The position numbers and the translations under genes were made by a program. DNA of 64,000 nucleotides from Dyadobacter fanqingshengii (GTDB taxonomy: Bacteria > Bacteroidota > Bacteroidia > Cytophagales > Spirosomataceae), in contig NZ_CP098806.1 in NCBI RefSeq assembly GCF_023822005.2, positions 3,162,001 to 3,226,000 of the forward strand, in the 5' to 3' direction. This document shows, one piece after another, positions 8,504 through 17,426 of the stretch. Positions within the stretch are counted from its first letter, which is position 1, and each line of letters begins with the position of its first letter. The notes beneath the pieces are model-generated. The model was not told where the DNA came from, did no database searches, and saw only the letters and a program-made list of their open reading frames with translations.

Positions 8504-10801
8504 TTAAAACAACACGCCTTCATCGTCCGAGCGGGAAGGGGGAACGTAAGTGTCTGTGCTATCGGAAGACACGCCACCGCAGTCCCGTACATAGTTTTCC
8601 GGTTTTTTGAAGGGTTCTTTTCTGTATTGAACCAAGGTTGGATCTTTGTAGACTTTCTGCATGAATGTTCCCCAAGCTGGCATCGCAATGCGTCCGCCCT
8701 GGCCTAATGCAATGGTCCGGAAGTGAATGCTCCGATCCTCTCCTCCTACCCAGATCCCTGAAACCAAATGCTGCGTCATGCCCATAAACCAGCCATCTGA
8801 ATAATTGGAGGTTGTTCCGGTTTTAGCGGCAATTTCATTTCCTTCTGTCACACCATATTGTCTTAGTCTTCCTGCTGTTCCACCCGGATCTTCCACCGCA
8901 CCACGCATCAGATACAGCATATTATAAGCCATATTCTCACTGATTTCCTGATTTTGCTGTTGGAAAAATTCTTGGAGAACATTGCCATATCTGTCTTCAA
9001 TCCGCAAAATTGTCATTGGCTCGGTTCTGTGTCCGCCATTGGCAAATGCGCTGTAAGCACCAACCATTTCAAACACGGATACATCGCTGATGCCCAGACA
9101 TAGAGACGGCACTTCCTGCAACTTGCTGGTAATACCCAACTTATGGGCATACTCGGCAACCGTTTTGGCTTTCACCATTTTAATCAGATAAGCACTCACC
9201 GTATTTACTGATTTTCCCAATGCCTGCCGCAGTGATAATGATTGGTAGGAATATTTGTTGTTGGAGTTTTTGGGAGACCAGCCGCCGGGAACACCATCAG
9301 AGGGGCCAAAATAGATGGGCGCATCGGTAACATGGTCGCAAGGGGTCAAAAAGTTCTTATCCAGCGCCGATACGTACACAAATGGCTTAAATGTTGAACC
9401 GGGCTGACGCGATCCCTGCTTCACATGATCGTATTTGAAATACTTGAAATTTATTCCGCCTACCCAAGCCTTTACATGGCCGTTTCGCGGATCCATGGAC
9501 ATCATCCCAGCCCGTAGAAAACGCTTATAATAGGCAATAGAATCGATTGGGCTCATCATTACTTCTTTCTCACCATTCCAGCTGAAAACCTTCATTTTAT
9601 ACGGCTTCCGCATCACTTTCCATGCTTCCTCTTCACCCAGGTCACGCTTTAAGGAGATGAAATGTGGTGATCTTTTTGCAGCTGTTGTCAGGAAACCAGG
9701 AATTTCCTTTCCGTTATCGAATGACCAGGGGTTACGGCCTTTCCAGTGTTCGTCAAAGAGCCTTTGCTGCTCTTTCATGTGCTCAGTAAGCGCTTCTTCC
9801 TGGTAACGCTGCATTCTGGAATCAATGGTCGTGTAAATGCGCAATCCGCTGGTATACAGATCATAATTCATATCATGCTCCTCATTGTACATCTTCACCC
9901 AGCTTTTAAGATAGCCGCGCATGGATTCTCTGAAATAGGGCGCTAATCCTGTATTATGGCCTTCCACTGTGAAATCAATGCCAAGTGGCTTCTCTTTGTA
10001 TCGTTCAAAGTCCTCTCGTGGAATGTAATCGTATTTCGTCATCTGCGCCAAAACCGTGTTTCTGCGATTGAGGGCATTGGTGGGGAAGCGTAATGGGTTA
10101 AAAAGCGTTGGATTTTGTAGCATACCCACAAGCAATGCAGCTTCTGTAACATTCAGATCCCATGCCTCTTTGTCAAAATATGTCTTGGCAGCAACCTTTA
10201 TCCCGTATGTGTTATTACCGAAAGAAACCGTGTTGAGATACATTTGCATGATCTCCTGCTTGGTGTACTTTCTTTCAAGAATTACAGACAGCACCCATTC
10301 TTTGGTTTTTGCGATCACGATCCTTACCAAAGGAATTTTCCCTAACAGGCCTTCAAATTCTTCTGAACGCGTGTTGAAAAGGTTTTTGGCAACTTGCTGC
10401 GTCAGCGTACTTCCTCCTCCTGAGCTCGAATTTCCCGAAACCACGCCTTTGAAAACCCGTAACAAACTCCTCGGATCAATTCCTGAGTGGTTCACAAAAC
10501 GCGCATCTTCCGTGGCGACCAAAGCATCGATCAGATTCGGAGAGATCTGCGAAATATCGATCTGCGTCCTGTTTTCGAAGAAATATTTACCCAGTGATTT
10601 ACCATCCTCGCTGATCAGTTCGGAGGCTAATTCGCTTTTAGGGTTTTCCAATGTTTTCAAATCGGGCATTCCACCGAAAAGCCAGAAAAAATTGAAGCTT
10701 ACGGCAACAATGTAAAATATAAAGAGACCCAGACCAATTCCAATAAACCGCCAGAGACGGATTATGGTGCGGCGATACTTTCCGGGTTGGAATTCAATCA
10801 T
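8504..10801 (-). CDS. Class A penicillin-binding protein (PBP1A type, glycosyltransferase plus transpeptidase)
   Basis: 765 residues: a short cytoplasmic tail, one membrane anchor (about 16-43), a GT51 glycosyltransferase domain with catalytic Glu98 in VATEDARF and STLTQQVAKN (131-140), and a transpeptidase domain. The three penicillin-binding motifs are SxxK at Ser469-Lys472 (GSTFKPF), SVN at 531-533 and KTGT at 660-663. It polymerises and crosslinks peptidoglycan in the periplasm. The ATG at 10801 is clear. A minus-strand TATATTTG at 10839-10832 just upstream is a good -7 box but lacks a TTTG partner at the right distance. Confidence 0.95.
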   Translation of the reverse strand: MIEFQPGKYRRTIIRLWRFIGIGLGLFIFYIVAVSFNFFWLFGGMPDLKTLENPKSELASELISEDGKSLGKYFFENRTQIDISQISPNLIDALVATEDARFVNHSGIDPRSLLRVFKGVVSGNSSSGGGSTLTQQVAKNLFNTRSEEFEGLLGKIPLVRIVIAKTKEWVLSVILERKYTKQEIMQMYLNTVSFGNNTYGIKVAAKTYFDKEAWDLNVTEAALLVGMLQNPTLFNPLRFPTNALNRRNTVLAQMTKYDYIPREDFERYKEKPLGIDFTVEGHNTGLAPYFRESMRGYLKSWVKMYNEEHDMNYDLYTSGLRIYTTIDSRMQRYQEEALTEHMKEQQRLFDEHWKGRNPWSFDNGKEIPGFLTTAAKRSPHFISLKRDLGEEEAWKVMRKPYKMKVFSWNGEKEVMMSPIDSIAYYKRFLRAGMMSMDPRNGHVKAWVGGINFKYFKYDHVKQGSRQPGSTFKPFVYVSALDKNFLTPCDHVTDAPIYFGPSDGVPGGWSPKNSNNKYSYQSLSLRQALGKSVNTVSAYLIKMVKAKTVAEYAHKLGITSKLQEVPSLCLGISDVSVFEMVGAYSAFANGGHRTEPMTILRIEDRYGNVLQEFFQQQNQEISENMAYNMLYLMRGAVEDPGGTAGRLRQYGVTEGNEIAAKTGTTSNYSDGWFMGMTQHLVSGIWVGGEDRSIHFRTIALGQGGRIAMPAWGTFMQKVYKDPTLVQYRKEPFKKPENYVRDCGGVSSDSTDTYVPPSRSDDEGVLF

Positions 10802-10852
10802 AAAAAACGTAGTTAATTAATTGTAAACAGACAAATATACAATTTCAGCAGA

Positions 10853-13054
10853 CTATCTCTTTCCCATAGAAAGGGAATTCAGCTCCTGCATCTCTTTAAG
10901 TCTGGGAAGGTAAATACTGGAAGGATATAATCTCATAAACTCGGTAATGGCTTGTGTATAAGCGTCTTTACCGCGCACTTTACCGATCAGGAACACGCGT
11001 AAAAGTGCAAATTTATCTTCCATAATGTGGCCTTTATAGGCCGGAAGGTTTTGTTCAATGTCTTCAAGGGCTTTCGCATAATCACCATTAGAGTAAAGTG
11101 CATAAGCGGCCTCATATTCTTTCACCGGATTTCCAGAACCGGCCGCATTGCTGTCGGTCGATTTCCCAACGAGCCTTGCATAGGTGGAAGTAGGATATTC
11201 TGTAAACAATCTATTTTTCCACGTAGTCTTTTCATTCTCAGCCTCATAGGTAAGATATAGCAGATAGTAAATCTCTTCCTTATATTGCGTTTTGGGATAA
11301 TCCGCTAAAACACGTTCAAATGTGCTGATCGAACGTTGGGATTCCTGTAAATCAAACCTGTATATTTTGCCCAGGTTATATAGCGCGTCCTCCTTACGTT
11401 TCTGCGAATCTGCCATCTGCCCATCTGTCAGGGGGATATTTTGTTTCAAAGAACTGTGTAATGCATCCCATTCGGGGGATCCTTTTTTCATGCTATTATC
11501 AGCAACTGCCTCTGTCTGCGTTGCGAGTGAGTCAGGCGCATTGCGGTCATTCCCCGCCAGTGAGCGCATTTGCCGGCTGCTTCGCCGCCAATCATCTTCC
11601 AGCGGCCTGTTTCCCCAGGCTCTCTTAAATTCAGTCTTTCCCTGATTAATAAGCGCCGGGTCATAAAGCTCCCATCTGCGTTCTCCTCCGTTGATCAAAG
11701 GATTTTGTACACTCTGAACATTCGTATTCTGGGCAGCAAGCATTGCTTTTCTTTCTTTGGCCTCTGCTTCTTTCCTGGCGTTTTCCTGCGCTTCAATAAT
11801 CGCATCAATCTTGTTATCCAGCGCGGCAGGATTCATTTGCGCCAGCTTCTGCAAACTGTCTTCGGTGTTTGCAACAGAGTAATGTTTAACAAATTCATCG
11901 AGAGCTCTTTTTCTTTCCGAAACCAGCTTATATTCCGGCGCTTGCTGTGGCAGAATGGTGAGCGCGCTGTCGTAATATGCTTTTGAAACCTCAAATTTCT
12001 CCAAAGACTCATAATTGATCCGTGCCAGTTGCAGATAACTATATGCTTTTTGCTCCATGTTAGTGCCTTTGGAAGCTGCAACTGCCTTTTGCAAATAATC
12101 TATTGCCTGCGGAATCTGCTTCCTGTGTTCGGCCAGCAAACCCATTGTGAAATAAATTTTGTCATTCAGGTCGGCATTCTTGCGATCGCGCAGCATTCTG
12201 TCAAAACCAACGTCATCCAGATCCTTTTTCGGATTCAGCACGACTTCGTTTTGCAGCGAGTTCATGGAGGAGTAAAATCCCAGATCATAGCCGGGACGAT
12301 TTTTGCTCACACTCCTGTAATGTTTGTTTGCCAACGCATACTGGCCCAACCGGTCATACATTTGCGCAGCTGCGAAGTGAACGCGCGCAGTTTCGGTTGA
12401 TTTTTTAAGCAATGGAAATGTTTCTTCCAGGATAGCGACCGAAGTCAGATATTCCCCGTTCTGCTGGTGCAAATAGGCTTTGGTAAGATAAAAATCGCGG
12501 GTTGAGGCCTTATTTAATGGCTGCTGGCTCAGATATTCTGCCACGCCTAATGCATTGGAATAGTCCTTTCTAATGATATAAGCGCGCATTAGCAATATCA
12601 ATGCGTTGTTTTTGTCACTTTCATCCCGGCCGTTTGCGTACACATAACGCAACGCTTCAAGCCCGTCAGCCCATTCGCCCAGATACAATCTTGATTTGCC
12701 CAGGACAATATAGCTGTTGTCCATCCACTTGCTATTCTGATGTTTTTCGGCAACGATGGATGATTTTTTGATGGCGTCCTGCAATTGCGGTTTCACTGGC
12801 AGCGACAGCACAGAATCCATGGGAAGCAGGATAGGCAGCAGTTCATTATAGTTTTCCTTGTAGGCCTTACCCATCTGAAACTCCGCCTCTGCAAGACTCT
12901 GCTCCGCAATGAAATAGGCATTATAATGCGCAGAAAGATTGTGAAAACCGATTGCAGCAGGTTTAGTACTGAACTGTGAACAGGCCGCCAACAAACCAAT
13001 CAAGGTCAATGAAAGCACTGTCCGGCAGATGTAGAGGGCAAAACGGTTGGTCAC
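10853..13054 (-). CDS. porW: PorW/SprE-type TPR lipoprotein of the type IX secretion system
   Basis: A lipoprotein signal peptide ends in the lipobox LLAAC, followed by a long run of tetratricopeptide-like helices with a charged linker in the middle (roughly residues 420-540). The opening block FHNLSAHYNAYFIAEQSL is characteristic of PorW/SprE, periplasmic lipoproteins needed for T9SS secretion and gliding. I chose the GTG at 13054, which puts the lipidated Cys at residue 25. A TTG at 13096 would add 14 residues. There is no ATG. T9SS-sorted cargo is encoded elsewhere in this window (32254-33909 and 57888-60446), consistent with an active system. The gene diverges from the ATP synthase operon. 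The family call rests on motif recognition. Confidence 0.78.
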   Translation of the reverse strand: MTNRFALYICRTVLSLTLIGLLAACSQFSTKPAAIGFHNLSAHYNAYFIAEQSLAEAEFQMGKAYKENYNELLPILLPMDSVLSLPVKPQLQDAIKKSSIVAEKHQNSKWMDNSYIVLGKSRLYLGEWADGLEALRYVYANGRDESDKNNALILLMRAYIIRKDYSNALGVAEYLSQQPLNKASTRDFYLTKAYLHQQNGEYLTSVAILEETFPLLKKSTETARVHFAAAQMYDRLGQYALANKHYRSVSKNRPGYDLGFYSSMNSLQNEVVLNPKKDLDDVGFDRMLRDRKNADLNDKIYFTMGLLAEHRKQIPQAIDYLQKAVAASKGTNMEQKAYSYLQLARINYESLEKFEVSKAYYDSALTILPQQAPEYKLVSERKRALDEFVKHYSVANTEDSLQKLAQMNPAALDNKIDAIIEAQENARKEAEAKERKAMLAAQNTNVQSVQNPLINGGERRWELYDPALINQGKTEFKRAWGNRPLEDDWRRSSRQMRSLAGNDRNAPDSLATQTEAVADNSMKKGSPEWDALHSSLKQNIPLTDGQMADSQKRKEDALYNLGKIYRFDLQESQRSISTFERVLADYPKTQYKEEIYYLLYLTYEAENEKTTWKNRLFTEYPTSTYARLVGKSTDSNAAGSGNPVKEYEAAYALYSNGDYAKALEDIEQNLPAYKGHIMEDKFALLRVFLIGKVRGKDAYTQAITEFMRLYPSSIYLPRLKEMQELNSLSMGKR

Positions 13055-13188
13055 AAATATGAAGTTAGGGATGTCTTTTTGTCTTCTTATAAGCAAAACT
13101 AAAACGGTAATTTAAATAATTACGTATCGAAGATAAGCGCATTTGTAAAATTTGAAGCAATTTTACCTCAATATTATCGGGCGGATAC

Positions 13189-13437
13189 ATGGAAACAAAC
13201 AATGATGGCGCAGGGAAGGATGAGCGAAAAAGGGCATTGCAAAAACAATCGTCCGGATTTCTGAAATATTCCGGCATGGCCACTCAAATGCTCGGCACAA
13301 TTCTCATTTTCACTTACGGCGGCTACAAGCTGGATGAATGGCAGCAAAATAAAGTGCCGGTCTGGACATTAGTGCTCTCGCTGCTCTCCATTGCGGGTTC
13401 ATTATATATGTTGATCAAAGGTTTCACAAAAAAATAG
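13189..13437 (+). CDS. atpZ: AtpZ/AtpI-family protein, first gene of the ATP synthase operon
   Basis: 82 residues with a basic N-terminus and two membrane helices (about 27-47 and 56-78). The first contains YGGYKLDEW, a typical AtpZ/AtpI feature. Small proteins of this family sit at the head of F-type ATP synthase operons and have been linked to c-ring assembly and Mg2+/Ca2+ transport. The function here is inferred from position and family. The stop is 21 bp from the next membrane-protein gene. Confidence 0.85.
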   Translation: METNNDGAGKDERKRALQKQSSGFLKYSGMATQMLGTILIFTYGGYKLDEWQQNKVPVWTLVLSLLSIAGSLYMLIKGFTKK

Positions 13438-13458
13438 ATTGCACTTAAAGCGCCTCGC

Positions 13459-13818
13459 ATGTTACGAACAGTTGCTGCTACTATCATTATCGGAATTGCA
13501 TTTTTCCTTGCTCAATATTTTCATTTCGACCGCTTTTTGCATCCTTATATATGGTACATTCTGGTGTTCTTTTTCGGGCTCTCATTCTTTGCTCACCGGC
13601 TCATGGAGATCGGGTTTCGAAACAATCGTGAAAAATTCGTCACATTTTACATTGCTGTCATCGTTGGCAGGATCATTCTCAGCCTGATTTTCATAGCGTT
13701 ATTTTTGTTCAAAGGGCTAAGTGATTCATTCCTATTTATTACCAACTTTTTTGCACTCTATTTATTTTATACATGCTTTGAAATATATGGTTTGTATCGT
13801 AACTTGCGCCGCAATTGA
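13459..13818 (+). CDS. Four-helix membrane protein in the AtpI position of the ATP synthase operon
   Basis: 119 residues, almost entirely hydrophobic, with four predicted membrane helices (about 3-20, 27-48, 61-83 and 87-108) and a basic C-terminus. I see no catalytic motif. It lies between atpZ and atpB with gaps of 21 and 24 bp, where many bacteria carry atpI, so an assembly role is plausible. The sequence alone does not prove homology to AtpI. Confidence 0.75.
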   Translation: MLRTVAATIIIGIAFFLAQYFHFDRFLHPYIWYILVFFFGLSFFAHRLMEIGFRNNREKFVTFYIAVIVGRIILSLIFIALFLFKGLSDSFLFITNFFALYLFYTCFEIYGLYRNLRRN

Positions 13819-13842
13819 CAAAGCATAGCATTTCAAGCCTTT

Positions 13843-14937
13843 ATGTACACCCATTTGAGACTGTTTTTTACTACTGCCCTGGTTGCGGCAACCTGCATTT
13901 TGAATGTTCCTGCAAGGGCAGACGAACCTACACAGCACGAAGCTGAAAAGGTGGTTGAAGGCATTAATCAGGCCGAGCATAAAATTGAACATAATCTTGA
14001 AGAGTCAGAGGAGAAGTTCAATATAGGCCAGATGATCATGCACCACATTGCCGACTCGCACGAGTGGGAAATTACGCATGGTGTAGTGCTTCCGCTTCCT
14101 GTTATCCTTTATTCAGCAGACCGCGGAATTGAAGTTTTCTCATCTTCGAACTTCCACAACGAGCACCACGAATACAACGGTTATCACCTGGTTCACGGTG
14201 ATGCAGAGACGATTGTCCCTGTTGACGAGTCCCGCGTTGTTTACGATTTCTCGATAACCAAAAACGTTGCGTCAATGCTGTTAAGCGCGGTTATTTTGAT
14301 CCTTATCTTTACAAGCATCGCAGGTTTTTATAAAAATAATAAAGGAAAAGCGCCAAAAGGATTTCAGTCTGCAATGGAGGTAATTATTCTCTTCATCCGC
14401 GATGACGTTGTTAAGCCTAACATTGGCCCCAAATACGAAAAATACCTGCCTTACCTGCTTACATTGTTCTTCTTTATCCTGGTGAACAACATTCTGGGAT
14501 TGCTTCCGGGATCGGCCAACGTAACTGGTAACATTGCAGTAACGATGACACTTGCGGTCCTGACATTCATTGTGGTACACTTGAATGCAAATGGCAACTA
14601 TTACAAACACCTTGTGAAGCCAGACGGCGTTCCGATTCCTTTGTTGCTCATAATGATTCCAGTGGAGATTGTGGGTGTGTTTATGAAGCCTTTCTCATTA
14701 ATGGTCCGGTTATTCGCCAACATGACAGCAGGACACATTATCTTGCTGAGCCTTTTTGGTCTGATCTTCATTTTCCAAAGCATTGTAATCGCTCCGGTTA
14801 TCTCTCTTTTCGCTTTGTTCCTGAACTTTATCGAGATCATGGTGGCGTTTATTCAGGCTTTTATCTTTACTCTTTTGTCGTCCATGTACATTGGAAGTGC
14901 CATTGAAGAGCACAGCCACGCGGATCACGGACATTGA
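13843..14937 (+). CDS. atpB: F0F1 ATP synthase subunit a
   Basis: 364 residues, long for subunit a because of a signal-like N-terminus (to about residue 26) and a His- and Glu-rich extension of about 100 residues before the membrane core. Such an extension is known from Bacteroidota. The essential arginine is Arg289 in PFSLMVRLFANMTAGH, and the C-terminal helix holds IEIMVAFIQAFIF. Subunit a forms the two proton half-channels against the c-ring. It precedes atpE by 44 bp in the same operon. Confidence 0.95.
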   Translation: MYTHLRLFFTTALVAATCILNVPARADEPTQHEAEKVVEGINQAEHKIEHNLEESEEKFNIGQMIMHHIADSHEWEITHGVVLPLPVILYSADRGIEVFSSSNFHNEHHEYNGYHLVHGDAETIVPVDESRVVYDFSITKNVASMLLSAVILILIFTSIAGFYKNNKGKAPKGFQSAMEVIILFIRDDVVKPNIGPKYEKYLPYLLTLFFFILVNNILGLLPGSANVTGNIAVTMTLAVLTFIVVHLNANGNYYKHLVKPDGVPIPLLLIMIPVEIVGVFMKPFSLMVRLFANMTAGHIILLSLFGLIFIFQSIVIAPVISLFALFLNFIEIMVAFIQAFIFTLLSSMYIGSAIEEHSHADHGH

Positions 14938-14957
14938 TTGAATCTCTTTTTTATTAA

Positions 14958-15245
<288 letters not shown>

Positions 15246-15267
15246 TAAAAACATTGGACTCCGGTCC

Positions 15268-15341
15268 TTACTTCTTTCGCATTAGGCATCAGAAGTAAAC
15301 AATGAAATTCTTCGTGGAAGCATTAGGCTTCCACGATTTTT
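15268..15341 (+). promoter_or_regulatory. Two tandem hairpins between atpE and atpF (attenuator or mRNA-stability element)
   Basis: Hairpin 1 pairs TTACTTCT (15268-15275) with AGAAGTAA (15291-15298). Hairpin 2 pairs TCGTGGAAGC (15312-15321) with GCTTCCACGA (15327-15336) around an ATTAG loop and is followed by T5 (15337-15341), the form of an intrinsic terminator. Both contain the same 9-mer GCATTAGGC in or near the loop. Partial termination or 3'-end protection here would let subunit c be made in excess over b and delta, as its ring stoichiometry requires. The structure is visible; the effect is inferred. Confidence 0.75.
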
Positions 15342-15386
15342 AAGAAATAAAAGAGAGCGGTTCTTACACTCAAAACTCATTATACT

Positions 15387-15881
15387 ATGTCATTGCTTAC
15401 TCCAAACCCAGGTCTTATTTTCTGGATGCTTGTGGTATTCTTGCTGGTTGTTTTCATCTTGGCCAAATTCGCCTGGAAACCAATCATAAAAGGACTTAAA
15501 GACCGTGAAAACGAAATCCAGGGTGCGCTTGATCTTGCTGAAAGAACAAGAGCTGAAATGATTCAGTTAAAGTCTGACAACGAAAAACTCATCGCAGAAG
15601 CGAATGCAGTTCGTGACCAGATCCTTCGCGACGCAAAAGACGCGGCAGATCGCACGATCCTTGAATCAAAAGACAAGGCAGCTGTGGAAGCGCAGAAAAT
15701 GATCGAAAGCGCGCGTGAAGCAATCCGTAATGAGCAACAAGTTGCTGTTACCAAGATCAGAAAGGAAGTGGCAACACTTTCACTGGAAATCGCTGAAAAA
15801 GTTTTGCACCGCGAGTTGAAAGACAAAGCTGCGCAGGAGCAATTGATCGCAGAACTTGCTTCATCTGCTCGCCTTAACTAA
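15387..15881 (+). CDS. atpF: F0F1 ATP synthase subunit b
   Basis: 164 residues: one N-terminal membrane helix (about 8-28) followed by FAWKPIIKGLKDRENEIQ and a long charged, Ala-rich coiled-coil helix to the C-terminus. This is the standard architecture of the peripheral stalk dimer that holds F1 against rotation. It is separated from atpE by 141 bp containing two hairpins and from atpH by 23 bp. Confidence 0.95.
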   Translation: MSLLTPNPGLIFWMLVVFLLVVFILAKFAWKPIIKGLKDRENEIQGALDLAERTRAEMIQLKSDNEKLIAEANAVRDQILRDAKDAADRTILESKDKAAVEAQKMIESAREAIRNEQQVAVTKIRKEVATLSLEIAEKVLHRELKDKAAQEQLIAELASSARLN

Positions 15882-15904
15882 AAAGTATACAAAATTAATT
15901 CACG

Positions 15905-16441
15905 ATGTCAGTAAGTATAGTTGCTTCCAGATACGCAAAATCGCTGATCGAGCTAGCCAAAGAACAAAATGTTCTGGAAGCTGTTTATCAGGACATGCTT
16001 TTATTTAAGGATACGGCTGATAAAAACAGGGGCTTAATGCTTGCATTGAAAAGCCCGGTTGTGCGTCACGAGAAGAAAATGAATATTTTGAAGGCGCTCT
16101 TCGAGGCCCGCGTCAATAAAGTTTCTTACGCGATTTTCACCATTATCACAAAGAAAAACAGGGAAGCGATCCTTGACGAAATAGCGAATGAGTTTGTAAA
16201 AGCTTACAATCTATTTCAAGGCATACAAAGAGCAACGGTGGCAACTACAACGCCATTGACTGATGAGCTTCGCAAGCAGTTCACGGACATTGTTACTGCC
16301 GCAACGGGCCGCACCGTGCAATTAGCTGAGAAAATTGACCCAAATCTAATAGGTGGATATGTGCTTACCATTGATGACCGCCAAATTGACGCATCACTGA
16401 GAAGCCGTCTTAACGAGCTTAAATTACAGTTTGTAAACTGA
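15905..16441 (+). CDS. atpH: F0F1 ATP synthase subunit delta
   Basis: 178 residues, normal for the delta subunit that joins F1 to the peripheral stalk. The N-terminal helical bundle begins VASRYAKSLIELAKEQ, and the C-terminal region has PNLIGGYVLTIDDRQIDAS, the typical G-G block of the family. It is the last gene of this operon: a terminator follows at 16464-16497 and atpA/atpG are not adjacent. Confidence 0.94.
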   Translation: MSVSIVASRYAKSLIELAKEQNVLEAVYQDMLLFKDTADKNRGLMLALKSPVVRHEKKMNILKALFEARVNKVSYAIFTIITKKNREAILDEIANEFVKAYNLFQGIQRATVATTTPLTDELRKQFTDIVTAATGRTVQLAEKIDPNLIGGYVLTIDDRQIDASLRSRLNELKLQFVN

Positions 16442-16463
16442 TATTTTTATCTGCATAATTTGG

Positions 16464-16497
16464 AAGACCCGGCTGCTATGCGGCCAGGTCTTTTTTT
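16464..16497 (+). terminator. Intrinsic terminator of the ATP synthase operon
   Basis: AAGACC (16464-16469) pairs with GGTCTT (16487-16492), with an inner GGC/GCC pair after a C-A mismatch, followed by a T-run to 16497. It begins 23 bp after the atpH stop. Confidence 0.8.
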
Positions 16498-16511
16498 ATG
16501 TCCAGATGTTG

Positions 16512-17396
16512 CTATACTTTCATTTTTGTAACATTCTTGAAACTAATGTCGATCGCTTCAAGCGCTGGAATTTTAGCCACATCCTGCTCAACAAAAAAGT
16601 GCGTCATTCCTGCAATTTTACGAGCGTCAAAGATCTTTTTGAAGTCAATCGAGCCAGTTCCAACTTCAGCAAATGATTGATCACCCTTATCCATATCCTT
16701 CACGTGCCACAGTGGGAAACGACCTGGATATTTCTTAAACAAATCAACCGGATCCAGACCTGCTTTCACGATCCAATACAAGTCCAGTTCAAGCTTAACC
16801 AAGTCCGGATCAGTGCTGGCAATAAGGTCGTAAGGAAGCTGACCGTCCATTTTCTTGAACTCAAAATCATGGTTGTGATAACCGAACTGCAAACCTGCCT
16901 TTTTAGCAACCTCACCTGATTTGTTGAACAGGTCAACATATTTTTTATAATCTTCAATAGACTTTCTTTCACCATCTGTCAGATATGCACAATTCACATA
17001 TTTCTGGCCGATGGCAGCTGCATCATCAACAGCACGTTGCCAGTCATTCGAAAGTGTGCCTTTCTGATCCTTCATCTGAACGCCTGCACCATAATGTCCG
17101 CTTACGGGATCAAGGCCAAGTCCGTTCAATATTGCTTTGAATTCCTTTGGCGTTTTTCCGAAGAACTTTCCGTCATTATATCCGAACAGTTCCACTTCTT
17201 TGTAGCCAATTGCCGCCACCTTTTTCAATGTTCCTTCCAGATCCTTGGAAAGATCCTGACGCAGGGTGTAAAGCTGTAAACCTATTTTAGAAGGTGCTTT
17301 TGCTGCAAAATCCAGCTTAGAAAGCATGGGAGCCGCCAACATAAAAGCGCTCGCCTTCATGAATGATTTCCGTGAAATCTTCTCGTTGTAGTTCAT
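16512..17396 (-). CDS. Sugar phosphate isomerase/epimerase family protein (exported, xylose-isomerase-like TIM barrel)
   Basis: 294 residues. The N-terminus has SRKSFMKASAFMLAAPML, an export signal resembling a Tat signal but without two consecutive arginines. The rest is an AP-endonuclease-2-like TIM barrel: IGLQLYTLRQDL on strand 1, VELFGY, GYHNHDFEF and HVKDMDKG supply the usual metal-binding Glu/His/Asp positions. Members isomerise or epimerise sugars and related compounds; the substrate cannot be read from sequence. It follows an exported esterase-like gene by 30 bp on the same strand, suggesting a small periplasmic carbohydrate-processing unit. Confidence 0.82.
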   Translation of the reverse strand: MNYNEKISRKSFMKASAFMLAAPMLSKLDFAAKAPSKIGLQLYTLRQDLSKDLEGTLKKVAAIGYKEVELFGYNDGKFFGKTPKEFKAILNGLGLDPVSGHYGAGVQMKDQKGTLSNDWQRAVDDAAAIGQKYVNCAYLTDGERKSIEDYKKYVDLFNKSGEVAKKAGLQFGYHNHDFEFKKMDGQLPYDLIASTDPDLVKLELDLYWIVKAGLDPVDLFKKYPGRFPLWHVKDMDKGDQSFAEVGTGSIDFKKIFDARKIAGMTHFFVEQDVAKIPALEAIDISFKNVTKMKV

Positions 17397-17426
17397 TTGT
17401 CTTGGTCGAAATTGGGGTTGGTTATA

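Noticed and set aside
10056..10715. Plus-strand open frame of 219 codons
   Set aside because: Lies inside the GT51 domain of the penicillin-binding protein on the other strand and shows no protein family features.
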